Below, piece after piece: positions 34,948-43,332 of a stretch of 55,553 bases of DNA. The stretch is taken from contig JAUNAG010000002.1 of the NCBI GenBank assembly GCA_030527685.1, positions 1 to 55,553 on the forward strand, read 5' to 3'. The notes beneath the pieces were generated by a model. It did no database searches, had not been told where the DNA came from, and saw nothing but the letters and a program-made list of their open reading frames with translations. How positions within the stretch are numbered: the stretch's first letter is position 1; each line of letters starts with the position of its first letter. The translations under genes were made by a program, and so were the position numbers. The stretch comes from Lachnospiraceae bacterium (GTDB taxonomy: Bacteria; Bacillota; Clostridia; Lachnospirales; Lachnospiraceae).

Positions 34948-36570
34948 TTACTGGATGATGCCTACGCCTTCCAGTGTTGTGCGCTCACGAACGTACTTCG
35001 GAAGAAGCTTCGGAGATACAAGCTCTGTCTCGATGCCTGCATCAGCGATTTCCTTCTCGTAAGCTGCAACATGGTCGATGTTCAGCTTGCCGACTGTAAC
35101 GTCCTTGAATCTTGCACCTGCAGCCTTACCTGCGTCACGGCCGAAGACGATGACGTCAAGCAGAGAGTTGCCCATCAGACGGTTTGTTCCGTGAACACCA
35201 CCTGTTACCTCGCCTGCTGCGAACAGGTTCGGAACTGCTGTCTCGCAGTTTGTGTCGATGTCCAGACCGCCGTTCTGGTAATGCAGTGTCGGGTAAACCA
35301 GCATCGGCTCCTTTGTGATATCGATGCCGCGCTTCTCGAACATACGGTACATAGCCGGGATACGCTTCTGGATTGTGCCCTCACCGTTCTTCATATCGAT
35401 GATCGGGGAGTCAAGCCATACACCGTAGCCGTGCTCTGTCTCTACGCCGTTGCCTCTCTTGCACTCGCGGATGATGGCAGCTGCCTCAACGTCACGGGTC
35501 TCAAGCGGATGTACGAAGATCTCGCCGTTCTTGTTGACAACCTTTGCACCAAGGGAACGAACCTTCTCTGTTACCAGTGCGCCGTAGATCTGATCCGGAT
35601 AAGCAACGCCTGTCGGATGATACTGCAGTGTGTACTGATACAGAAGCTTAGCGCCTGCTCTGTAACCAAGAACAAGGCCGTCAGCTGTTGCACCGTAGTG
35701 GTTGGATGTCGGGAAGCCCTGGTAATGCATACGGCCTGCACCGCCTGTTGCCAGAACGACGCACTTAGCCTTTACAACGAAGAGTTCAAGAGTCTCCATG
35801 TTGATGAGGATAGCGCCTGCTGCATTGCCCTTCTCGTCCTTGATGATTTCGACTGCTGAAGTGAACTCCAGAATCGGGATCTGACGATTCAGAACTTCGT
35901 CACGAAGAGTACGCATGATTTCTGCACCGGAGTAGTCCTTGCATGCATGCATTCTCTTTCTGGATGTTCCGCCGCCGTGTGTAGTAACCATACGGCCTGT
36001 CTCATCCTTATCGAACTCGCAGCCGAGCTTGTTCAGCCACAGAATGTCTTCCGGAGCTTCTGTAACAAGCTTTGCTACCAGTTCCTTCTTAGCCATGAAG
36101 TGGCCGCCGCCGTAAGCATCAAGGAAGTGCTGCTGCGGAGAGTCATTCTCCTTGTCAGCTGCCTGGATGCCGCCTTCTGCCATCATGGTGTTAGCGTCAC
36201 CTGTGCGGAGCTTTGTTGCGATCATAACCTTAGCGCCTGCATCGTCAGCTTCGATTGCTGCAGAGCAGCCAGCGCCGCCGCCGCCGATGATCAGGACATC
36301 GACGTCATATGCCGGATTCTCAAGGTCGACATCGCCGTCATGAATTCTCGCATGAGCCTGCAGCATATCTGCCAGCTCGTGAGGTGCCTTCTCACCCTTG
36401 TTCGGGCCGATTTTCAGTTCCTCAAAAGCATCCTCGTTGTAATCCGGATGGAATTCTGCAAGAAGAGCGTCCTTCTCTTCTGCAGTCATACGTCTCGGTT
36501 CTGCTGCCGCATTGGCTGCACGATTCTCCGCGACCTTCTCGAGCGATTCCTTATAACTTTCTGGATACAT
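34948..36570 (-). CDS. frdA: Soluble fumarate reductase flavoprotein subunit
   Basis: The product has 540 residues. The family FAD fold starts late, with GGGGAG at residues 96-101, after a roughly 88-residue N-terminal extension. All fumarate-site residues known from the family are visible: His318 (QYHPTG), Arg359 (ETRDV), His430 (LHYQNGG) and Arg464 (GTNRLMGNSL). The position of the covalent-FAD histidine of membrane enzymes is Asn127 (GDANTMMAEGG), so FAD should be non-covalent. The usual C-terminal helical domain is mostly missing. No membrane anchor gene is present. It lies 111 bp after frdB. Direction (fumarate reduction) is inferred from context. Confidence 0.88.
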   Translation of the reverse strand: MYPESYKESLEKVAENRAANAAAEPRRMTAEEKDALLAEFHPDYNEDAFEELKIGPNKGEKAPHELADMLQAHARIHDGDVDLENPAYDVDVLIIGGGGAGCSAAIEADDAGAKVMIATKLRTGDANTMMAEGGIQAADKENDSPQQHFLDAYGGGHFMAKKELVAKLVTEAPEDILWLNKLGCEFDKDETGRMVTTHGGGTSRKRMHACKDYSGAEIMRTLRDEVLNRQIPILEFTSAVEIIKDEKGNAAGAILINMETLELFVVKAKCVVLATGGAGRMHYQGFPTSNHYGATADGLVLGYRAGAKLLYQYTLQYHPTGVAYPDQIYGALVTEKVRSLGAKVVNKNGEIFVHPLETRDVEAAAIIRECKRGNGVETEHGYGVWLDSPIIDMKNGEGTIQKRIPAMYRMFEKRGIDITKEPMLVYPTLHYQNGGLDIDTNCETAVPNLFAAGEVTGGVHGTNRLMGNSLLDVIVFGRDAGKAAGARFKDVTVGKLNIDHVAAYEKEIADAGIETELVSPKLLPKYVRERTTLEGVGIIQ

Positions 36571-36681
36571 AGATCTGTGATCCTCCTGTTTTGTTCTCTC
36601 TTGCTAATCATACGTGACTGCTGTACGGAGGCTCCGGTGCTTCCGGGCCTGCCGTTTTATTCTTATGTCGCGTCTGACCAG

Positions 36682-37353
36682 TTATGCCTCAATGTCGCGG
36701 GTGTTGTACATCTCGCGGATTTCTGCGTCGGACTTGTTCATGTAGTCTTCCATTGCAGACTTGAAGTTGCCGTCGTAGATTTCCTTCACGCGGTTGATCA
36801 GATGCTCTGCATCCGGTGTGAGATACTTTCCGTTCAGTCTTCTTGCAAGCTCAGCAACCTGCGGATGAGAGATGCCTGCCGGGCATCTTGAGGAGCAGAC
36901 ACCGCACATGACGCAGTCGAAGGACTCATCAGCGCAAGCCTTGAAGTCGCCTCTCTGTGCGTAAGCGATATACTGCATGGTGTTCAGACCCTGTGTGCAG
37001 GCCTTTGTGCAGGCGTTGCAGCCGATGCAGGAATAGATTTCCGGATAGAGCTGCATCATCAGCATCTGTGTCGGCTCAACCTTGTTGATATCGTAGATCT
37101 GCTTAACAAGCGGGAAGAACGGAAGTGTAGCAACGTACATCTCGTCCTCAACCTTTGTCTGGCATGCAAGAGCCATCTGAAGCTCCTGCTTTCCCTTAAT
37201 TCTGTAGATTGTTGCGCATGCGCCGCAGAAACCGTTGCGGCAGCCGCATCCGCGGACAAGCTGATAGCCGGCATACTCCAGAGCCGTCATAATCGTCAGA
37301 TTATCCGGTACCTCGTACTTCTTACCGAAGAAGTATACATTTACATTTGCCAT
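36682..37353 (-). CDS. frdB: Fumarate reductase iron-sulfur subunit
   Basis: The product has 223 residues from MANVNVYFFGKKYEV (37353) with GGAGG 11 bases upstream. The longer open frame from 37515 runs through a repeat and is rejected. Residues 1-70 form a [2Fe-2S] ferredoxin domain with Cys36, 38, 43, 46 and 64. Then come two cubane motifs, Cys109/112/115/119 and Cys147/150/153/157. This differs from the classical FrdB, which binds one [3Fe-4S] cluster, and recalls the N-terminal half of methanogen thiol:fumarate reductase TfrB. The HdrB-like half of TfrB is absent here but hdrB is encoded in the same gene cluster. Confidence 0.85.
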   Translation of the reverse strand: MANVNVYFFGKKYEVPDNLTIMTALEYAGYQLVRGCGCRNGFCGACATIYRIKGKQELQMALACQTKVEDEMYVATLPFFPLVKQIYDINKVEPTQMLMMQLYPEIYSCIGCNACTKACTQGLNTMQYIAYAQRGDFKACADESFDCVMCGVCSSRCPAGISHPQVAELARRLNGKYLTPDAEHLINRVKEIYDGNFKSAMEDYMNKSDAEIREMYNTRDIEA

Positions 37354-37409
37354 AAGAGTGAAATCCTCCTGATTCCTTGGTTTTACAATACTTCGAAGTG
37401 GCAATTTCG

Positions 37410-37660
37410 GCTCCTTCTCATGCGGCATCTTCTTGCCCTCCGGGCAAGAAGCCCACGGCTGGCGCCGTATGACCGTCTGCTCCGCCCTTCGCGTTCGGAT
37501 GCAAACGTGTCGCATGTAAGAATAATTAGCTCCTTCTCATGCGGCATCTTCTTGCCCTCCGGGCAAGAAGCCCACGGCTGGCGCCGTATGGCCGTCTGCT
37601 CCGCCCTTCGCGTTCGGATGCGAGCATCCGACGCTTGTGCGTCGCAGACATGCCGCATGG
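37410..37660. repeat. Two 93-bp direct repeats with internal hairpins between flxA and frdB
   Basis: 37410-37502 and 37529-37621 are identical except one base (A at 37472, G at 37591), offset 119 bp. Each holds the perfect hairpin CTTCTTGCCC-TCC-GGGCAAGAAG. The 3' end adds CGGATGC-GA-GCATCCG and GACGC-TTGT-GCGTC. The outer ends CATGCGGCAT (37419) and ATGCCGCATG (37650) are inverted copies. It interrupts an otherwise tight operon and looks like a REP or small non-autonomous mobile element that duplicated internally. Confidence 0.85.
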
Positions 37661-37674
37661 CTTGTAGCCTATGA

Positions 37675-38502
37675 TTAGTACTCCGGCGGAAGTTTGTTCA
37701 GCTGATCGAAGCTGAAGACCGGGCCGTCTTTGCATACGTACTGGTTACCGATGTTGCAGCGTCCGCATTTGCCGATACCGCACTTCATTCTCATCTCCAT
37801 CGTTGTCCAGACCTGCTCTTCCTTGAAGCCAAGCTTCTTTAATCCCTCCAGTGTGAAGTGGATCATGATCGGCGGTCCGCAGATGATCGGAACAAGGGTT
37901 GTCGGGAAGTTCAGCTCTGTTACGTAGTTCGGTACGAAGCCTACGTGGCCGTCCCAGCCTTCCTGCTCACGGTCAATCGTCAGGTAGATATTGGTGTTCG
38001 GGCAGTCCATCCACTCATTCAGGATTTCCTGGTAATCTACCAGATCATCCTTGGAACGGGAGCCGTAAAGTACGTTGATCTGTCCGTAGTTCTCACGATT
38101 GTCACGGCAGTAGTTGATGACAGAACGGAGCGGTGCAAGACCGATACCGCCTGCGATGAACAGCAGATCCTTGCCCTTGAAGAAGCCTTCTACCGGGAAG
38201 CCGTTGCCGTACGGTCCGCGTACGCAGATCTCCTGTCCTACATCCATTGCATGCAGCCAGCTTGTCAGGCAGCCGCACTTCTTAATTGAAAACTCCATGT
38301 ACTCTGTGTTGGTCGGTGAGGATGTAATAGAGAACATACCTTCACCGATTCCCGGGATTGAGAGCATGGCGCACTGTCCGGGGATGTGCTCGAACAGCTT
38401 CTTTCCGTCAAGTCCTACAACACGGAAGGTCTTGACATCCGGCGTATCCTGTCGGATATCAATGACGACACCGAGCTGCGGAATCAGTTCTTCTCTGACC
38501 AT
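37675..38502 (-). CDS. flxA: NADH/FAD/[2Fe-2S] oxidoreductase subunit (FlxA-like)
   Basis: The product has 275 residues. Its ATG (38502) overlaps the upstream stop by one base, with GGAGG seven bases before. The ferredoxin-reductase fold binds FAD (MFSITSSP, residues 56-63) and NAD (AGGIGLAPLRS, 117-127). The C-terminus carries a [2Fe-2S] site of the PyrK type: Cys241, 246, 249 and 257. It would take hydride from NADH and pass electrons to the iron-sulfur subunits encoded upstream. Hydrogenase and PyrK gamma subunits look alike. The linkage to hdr genes points to FlxA of the Flx-Hdr complex. Confidence 0.85.
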   Translation of the reverse strand: MVREELIPQLGVVIDIRQDTPDVKTFRVVGLDGKKLFEHIPGQCAMLSIPGIGEGMFSITSSPTNTEYMEFSIKKCGCLTSWLHAMDVGQEICVRGPYGNGFPVEGFFKGKDLLFIAGGIGLAPLRSVINYCRDNRENYGQINVLYGSRSKDDLVDYQEILNEWMDCPNTNIYLTIDREQEGWDGHVGFVPNYVTELNFPTTLVPIICGPPIMIHFTLEGLKKLGFKEEQVWTTMEMRMKCGIGKCGRCNIGNQYVCKDGPVFSFDQLNKLPPEY

Positions 38503-39527
38503 TATGCGTCCTCCTCGAGTGTCTTCATGACTTTGACAATGTTCATCTGAATCGGGCACTTCTTGAGGCATCTGCCGCAGCCCACGCAGCTGTACATACC
38601 GTCATTCTTGATCGGGTAGTATACAAGCTTGTGCATGAATCTCTGGCGGAAGCGCTCCTTCTGTGTCAGTCGCGGTGTACCTGCTGCCATCAGAGTGAAG
38701 TCATTGTACATGCAGCTGTCCCAGCAGCGATAACGCTCGATGCCGTGGCCGGAGTCGAAGTCGTTGATGTCGAAGCACTGGCAGGTCGGGCATACGAAGG
38801 TGCATGCGCCGCAGCCGAGGCAGTGGCTGGAAAGCTCTGCCCACTTCGGAGAATTGAAGAGCTCAAGCTCCTTTTCTCTGTTGTCGACCGGCTTCAGCTC
38901 TGCAAGCGGAAGCTTTGCAAGGATCGTGCGGGTCTTCTCAACCTGCTCTTCAACCTTGTCTTCGCCGCCTTCCTTCAGTACATCCTTTGCATAACCGACG
39001 AGCTTTTCGCCCTTCTCGGTCAGCGGCTCAATGTAGAAGGAATCGCCTGTAATCCATGCTCTTGCATCGCCGTCTGCCGGCTTTGCAGCATCAATATCGA
39101 AGGAGCCGCAGAAGCAGGTTTCAGCCGGTCTTGTGCAGGCCAGTGTCACTACTGTCGCATGCTCTCTTCTTGTCTGGTAGTTTGTGTCTACCGGATCAGC
39201 AAGGAAGACGTTGTCCAGAACCTTGAAGGATCTGACGTCACATGCTCTTGCACCGAAGATAACGAAGTCTTCGGATTCTTTTCTGTGATCGATGATCTCG
39301 ATCTTCTTTCCTTCACGGCGGAACTTAGCCAGCGGCTGAATCTGCGGGAAGAAGAAGTCCTTTGCAGAACGCAGTGTGTTGAGCTTTGTGCTGAGCTTCA
39401 GGCCCGGCTTGTACTCGGTAAAGTTAGCTTCACCCTGTGCTGTTTCGGCGGGAATGTAAACCTTCTCTGCTCCGTTGATGAGAGAAAGGATCTGATCAAG
39501 ATCCGCAAGTGCTGCCTGATAGATCAT
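38502..39527 (-). CDS. flxB: Dicluster iron-sulfur subunit (FlxB-like)
   Basis: The product has 341 residues, start overlapping the previous stop by four bases. The N-terminal 200 residues are the domain shared with anaerobic sulfite reductase A and hydrogenase beta subunits (FGARACDVRS near 91-100, CFCGSFD near 138). Two ferredoxin motifs follow: Cys236/239/242/246 and Cys314/317/320/324. Extra cysteines (CQC at 249-251, CWDSC at 268-272) lie between. It is expected to relay electrons between the NADH site and the MvhD/HdrA part. Confidence 0.82.
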   Translation of the reverse strand: MIYQAALADLDQILSLINGAEKVYIPAETAQGEANFTEYKPGLKLSTKLNTLRSAKDFFFPQIQPLAKFRREGKKIEIIDHRKESEDFVIFGARACDVRSFKVLDNVFLADPVDTNYQTRREHATVVTLACTRPAETCFCGSFDIDAAKPADGDARAWITGDSFYIEPLTEKGEKLVGYAKDVLKEGGEDKVEEQVEKTRTILAKLPLAELKPVDNREKELELFNSPKWAELSSHCLGCGACTFVCPTCQCFDINDFDSGHGIERYRCWDSCMYNDFTLMAAGTPRLTQKERFRQRFMHKLVYYPIKNDGMYSCVGCGRCLKKCPIQMNIVKVMKTLEEDA

Positions 39528-40501
39528 TCTGCGCCTCCCTTCTGTACGATTGACGGTTCCACATCATTGTGCTCAGTGTAAGCAGCGACCGGGCTCATCT
39601 GTCCGACCTCTTCACCGGCCTGGAACTCACCGTAGAACTCATTGATATCACGGATGAACTTACGGTTCAGGAGATGCAGCGGAATGTTCTCCGGGCATAC
39701 TCTTGAGCACTCGCCGCAGTCTGTGCAGCGTCCGGCAACGTGATAAGCGCGGATAATATGGAACATATTCTCCTCGAAGGAATCACGCGCACCTCTGTTC
39801 TGTGTGCCGGAGTTCGGGTTGTCGAATACGCACTTCTCGCAGGTACATGCCGGGCAGACATTTCTGCAGGCATTGCAGCGGATGCAGCGTGAGAGCTCGC
39901 CTCTCCAGAAGTTGAAGCGCTCTTCTGCTGTCATCTTCTCCAGCTTCTCGACCATATCGAAACGGCCGCTGTCTGCTACTACTTCACCGTCCTCACCGAC
40001 CAGCTCGTCGTAAACAACGTGCTTCTTGGACTTGCAGGTGAGGCAGCGGTTCAGCATGACTTCGTAAGCCGGAACCTGCTCTTCGCCGTAAATTGTGCTG
40101 ACCTTCAGCGTGCCGTTGACATTTTCAATATCTGTAATGCCTTCGATGCCGCGCTGGCGGAGCTTTTCCACGTCAACCTTGCCGTAGCTCTCGATACCGA
40201 TGATATAAACGTTCTCTCGCTTAATCTTGTACTCAGTCTGCAGCTGGTTGAAGCTGTAGGTATCGCAGGGCTTTAAGAATACCAGCACCTTGCCTTCCTT
40301 CTCGGATTCCTTGATCAGATACTTGGAGAGGTTGTCGGCGCAGAAATCATTATATACAAAATGCTCTTTCACATCTTCAACGCTTGTGAAGACTGCCGGA
40401 GTGATGTCGTAGACGAACTGGCCTTTCTGCCAGCCGAGAACGCGATTCACGGTGCCGTCTTCAAGAAGCTCGCAGGCGCGTTTAATCAGTTCTCCTTGCA
40501 T
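39524..40501 (-). CDS. flxC: Dicluster iron-sulfur subunit (FlxC-like)
   Basis: The product has 325 residues. It overlaps mvhD/flxD by 16 bases and has its own GGAGG. The middle (FLKPCDTYSF, VYIIGIESYG, CLTCKSK) resembles the F420-hydrogenase/formate-dehydrogenase beta domain, though nothing suggests F420 use. The ferredoxin motifs are Cys206/209/212/216 followed by CTCEKC, and Cys259/262/265/269. It is a sister of the FlxB-like subunit and would add further electron-relay clusters or a flavin site. Confidence 0.8.
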   Translation of the reverse strand: MQGELIKRACELLEDGTVNRVLGWQKGQFVYDITPAVFTSVEDVKEHFVYNDFCADNLSKYLIKESEKEGKVLVFLKPCDTYSFNQLQTEYKIKRENVYIIGIESYGKVDVEKLRQRGIEGITDIENVNGTLKVSTIYGEEQVPAYEVMLNRCLTCKSKKHVVYDELVGEDGEVVADSGRFDMVEKLEKMTAEERFNFWRGELSRCIRCNACRNVCPACTCEKCVFDNPNSGTQNRGARDSFEENMFHIIRAYHVAGRCTDCGECSRVCPENIPLHLLNRKFIRDINEFYGEFQAGEEVGQMSPVAAYTEHNDVEPSIVQKGGAE

Positions 40502-40932
40502 CTTATATCCTCCAGTCTTCTGTTCGGTCCAAGCTTTGTGATATCAGCCACAAAGCTGTCCATAACACTCTTGAATCTTGCACCCTCTGCTGCAGATACC
40601 CATTCAACGCGGGTTCTTGCGCTCTCTACGCCAAGGAAGTTCAGCATGGAGAAAAGCAGTGCCATACGGCGTCTGGTGTGGAAGTTTCCGGTGCTGTAGT
40701 GGCAGTCACCCGGGTGGCAGCCGCAGACGATGACGCCGTCGGCGCCGCGCTGGAATGCACGAAGGATGAACTGCGGGTTAACACGGCAGGAGCACGGTAC
40801 GCGGACAATCTTGACATTGGCCGGGTAGCTCAGTCGGTTTGTACCTGCAAGATCCGCACCGCCGTAGGAACACCAGTTGCAGCAGAATGCGATGATCTTC
40901 GGTTCATAGGGCTTGTTTTCATTTACTGACAT
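40486..40932 (-). CDS. flxD: MvhD-type iron-sulfur adaptor (FlxD)
   Basis: The product has 148 residues, the length of MvhD. Cysteines sit in the family pattern: FCCNWCSYGGADLAG (17, 18, 21), RVPCSCRV (47, 49) and CGCHPGDCHY (70, 72, 77). MvhD binds a [2Fe-2S] cluster and docks an electron-donating enzyme onto HdrA. It overlaps the end of hdrA by ten bases, consistent with a stoichiometric complex. With no hydrogenase in the window, the donor is most likely the NADH-oxidising Flx part. Confidence 0.92.
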   Translation of the reverse strand: MSVNENKPYEPKIIAFCCNWCSYGGADLAGTNRLSYPANVKIVRVPCSCRVNPQFILRAFQRGADGVIVCGCHPGDCHYSTGNFHTRRRMALLFSMLNFLGVESARTRVEWVSAAEGARFKSVMDSFVADITKLGPNRRLEDIRCKEN

Positions 40933-42926
40933 AATGCATCAACCTCCGCCATGATTTCTGTGTTGGAGAAGCCCTGCAGATCCATTGCGCCGGACGGGCA
41001 GGTAACGGTGCAGGCACCACAGCCCTGGCAGACAGCCGGGTTAACGGATGCGACACGACGTACCTTTGTTGTACGGTCAGGCATTCTGAATTCCTTCTCG
41101 ACATAGGTGATAGCGCCGTACGGGCAGACAGTTGCGCACTGTGAGCAGCCGTTGCACATCAGTTCGTTCGGTTTGGAAACGCACGGATTGCCTACAAGGT
41201 GATCCTTGGCAAGAAGGCCGATAACCTTAGCTGCAGCAGCGCCGGCCTGGCCGACAGTTTCCGGAATATCCTTCGGTCCCTGGCAGAAACCGCTGAGGAA
41301 GATACCTGCTGTAGCGGACTCAACCGGACGAAGCTTTGCATGAGCTTCTGTGAAGAAGTCATTTGTATCCATCGGAGCAGTCAGCATGGTTGCAAGCGGT
41401 CTTGCTGTCTCGGATGCCTGAAGAGCACCTGCAAGGACGACCATGTCTGCATCGATGTGAAGCTGCTCGTTGAGGATCAGGTCTGAACCCTGGACCTCGA
41501 GCTTTCCTGTTTCCTTGTTCGGAGTAACCTTGCCGACAGCGCCCTTGATGTAATGGACGTTGTACTGCTCAACTGCTCTTCTGTAGAACTCATCGAACAG
41601 CTTGCCCGGTGTACGGACATCGATGTAGAAGACATAGATGTCTGTGTCCGGATAATGATCCTTTGTCAGGATGGCATGCTTAGCTGTGTACATACAGCAG
41701 ACCTTGGAGCAGTACTCCTTGCCGCCGCGGCAGCTGTCCGCAGATTCACGGGAGCCTACGCACTGAACGAAGACGATGGTCTTCGGCTGCTTGCCGTCGG
41801 ACGGGCGAACAAGGTGGCCGCCTGTCGGGCCGGCTGCGGACATCAGACGCTCATACTCAAGAGAGGTGACGACATCCGGGCTCTGTGCATATGCATACTC
41901 ATCATATTTCTCAAGGTTGATCATCTCATAGCCTGTAGCAGCGACAATTGCGCCGTACTCGACATCGATGTACTCATCCTTTGCGTCATAGTTGATCGCA
42001 CCTACGCCACAGACCTTGGAGCAGATACCGCACTTGCCTGTGTTCAGCTTCATGCAGTAGTTCGGATCGATTGTAGCGATCTTCGGAATAGCCTGTGCGA
42101 ACGGAATGTAGACAGCAGAACGGGTTCCAAGACCCATGTTCCACTCATCCGGAACCTTCTTCATCGGGCACTTTTCAGTACACAGACCGCAGCCTGTACA
42201 CTTGTCTTCATCGACATAACGTGCCTTTCTCTTGATGGTTGCGGTGAACTGACCGACGAAGCCCTTGACTGCAGTGACTTCTGAATAAGAGTAAATATGA
42301 ATTCTCTCATTCTGTCCGACATCTACCATCTTCGGTGTAACGATACAGGAAGAGCAGTCCAGAGTCGGGAATGTTTTGTCGAGCTGAGCCATCTTACCGC
42401 CGATGGTCGGCTTCTTCTCGACGATGTCGACTTCGTAGCCTGCCTCTGCGATATCCAGAGCTGTCTGCATACCTGCAATACCGCCGCCGATGACAAGTGC
42501 ACGCTTGGTTACCGGTGTGTTGCCGGCTGTCAGCGGAGTATTCAGAGTAGCCTTGGCAACAGCTGCCTTCATCAGGGCGATTGCCTTCGGTGTACCGATT
42601 TCCTTATCCTTATGTACCCAGGAGCACTGCTCGCGGATATTGGCAACCTCGAGCATGTACGGGTTCATGCCGACAGATGCAACTGCCTTGCGGAAGGTCG
42701 CCTCGTGCATACGCGGCGAGCAGGAGCAGACAACAACATTTGTCAGGTTATACTCTTTAATAGAATCCTTGATCAGTGTCTGACCGGCCTCGGAGCACAT
42801 GTACTGATAGTCCGCGGAGAAAACCACGCCCGGCACTGATTTCGCTGCTTCGGCAACCGCTTTGACATCAACTGTCGCTGCGATATTGGTGCCGCACCAG
42901 CATACAAATACGCCAATTCTCTGCAT
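40923..42926 (-). CDS. hdrA: Heterodisulfide reductase subunit A homologue (bifurcating flavoprotein)
   Basis: The product has 667 residues, typical of the standard HdrA. Domains: an N-terminal cluster domain (Cys9, Cys11; CSCSPRMHE at 67-75), the thioredoxin-reductase-like FAD fold (GGGIAG 147-152, GGKMAQLDKTFPTLDCSSC at 177-194), an inserted ferredoxin (Cys243-253), CGICSKVC near 299, and a C-terminal pair of cubane motifs (from Cys591 and Cys633). HdrA carries the flavin that splits electron pairs between a high- and a low-potential acceptor in methanogens and in HdrA-linked bacterial complexes. Confidence 0.95.
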   Translation of the reverse strand: MQRIGVFVCWCGTNIAATVDVKAVAEAAKSVPGVVFSADYQYMCSEAGQTLIKDSIKEYNLTNVVVCSCSPRMHEATFRKAVASVGMNPYMLEVANIREQCSWVHKDKEIGTPKAIALMKAAVAKATLNTPLTAGNTPVTKRALVIGGGIAGMQTALDIAEAGYEVDIVEKKPTIGGKMAQLDKTFPTLDCSSCIVTPKMVDVGQNERIHIYSYSEVTAVKGFVGQFTATIKRKARYVDEDKCTGCGLCTEKCPMKKVPDEWNMGLGTRSAVYIPFAQAIPKIATIDPNYCMKLNTGKCGICSKVCGVGAINYDAKDEYIDVEYGAIVAATGYEMINLEKYDEYAYAQSPDVVTSLEYERLMSAAGPTGGHLVRPSDGKQPKTIVFVQCVGSRESADSCRGGKEYCSKVCCMYTAKHAILTKDHYPDTDIYVFYIDVRTPGKLFDEFYRRAVEQYNVHYIKGAVGKVTPNKETGKLEVQGSDLILNEQLHIDADMVVLAGALQASETARPLATMLTAPMDTNDFFTEAHAKLRPVESATAGIFLSGFCQGPKDIPETVGQAGAAAAKVIGLLAKDHLVGNPCVSKPNELMCNGCSQCATVCPYGAITYVEKEFRMPDRTTKVRRVASVNPAVCQGCGACTVTCPSGAMDLQGFSNTEIMAEVDALCQ

Positions 42927-42938
42927 TTGATTTCTCCT

Positions 42939-43331
42939 TTACTTCGTGAACTTTCTGTAAGCGCTGACAAGAGCCTGCTGCGGAAGATCCGGATCGAGAA
43001 GTGCCGGAACATTGTCCGGGATCAGGTGATTGCCGCCCTGCTTGCGAACAACGGCAAGACGAATTGCCTCAACAAGCTTAGCCGGCTGTACCTGACGCGG
43101 GCATCTCTCGATGCAGGCCATGCAGGACATGCACTTGTAGATACTGCCGCTCTCCATCAGCTTCTCAATTTCGCCGCGCTCTACCATTGCAACGAACTGA
43201 TGCGGATGATATTCCATGTTATCGAAGGACGGGCAGGTTGCGGTACAACGGCCGCAGCGCATGCACTTTAACGGATTAACGCCGCTGATTGCTTCGATTT
43301 CTGCTTTTGTAACATCGTAGTTAGAGGCCAT
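42939..43331 (-). CDS. hdrC: Heterodisulfide reductase subunit C homologue
   Basis: The product has 130 residues with two cubane motifs: Cys23/26/29/33 (CMRCGRCTATCP) and Cys67/70/73/77 (CMSCMACIERCP). It connects HdrA to HdrB. It starts one base after the hdrB stop and ends 12 bases before hdrA, an arrangement that suggests tightly coupled translation. Confidence 0.93.
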   Translation of the reverse strand: MASNYDVTKAEIEAISGVNPLKCMRCGRCTATCPSFDNMEYHPHQFVAMVERGEIEKLMESGSIYKCMSCMACIERCPRQVQPAKLVEAIRLAVVRKQGGNHLIPDNVPALLDPDLPQQALVSAYRKFTK

Positions 43332-43332
43332 C

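Noticed and set aside
34801-36891. Long plus-strand open frames opposite frdA and frdB
   Set aside because: They mirror strongly conserved reductase genes, have no ribosome sites and show low-complexity Cys/Val content.
37383-37658. Open frames of 69-91 codons on the minus strand, one reading into frdB
   Set aside because: They lie wholly in the 93-bp repeat, and the repeated Arg-rich translation comes from the repeat itself. frdB starts cleanly at 37353 with its own GGAGG.
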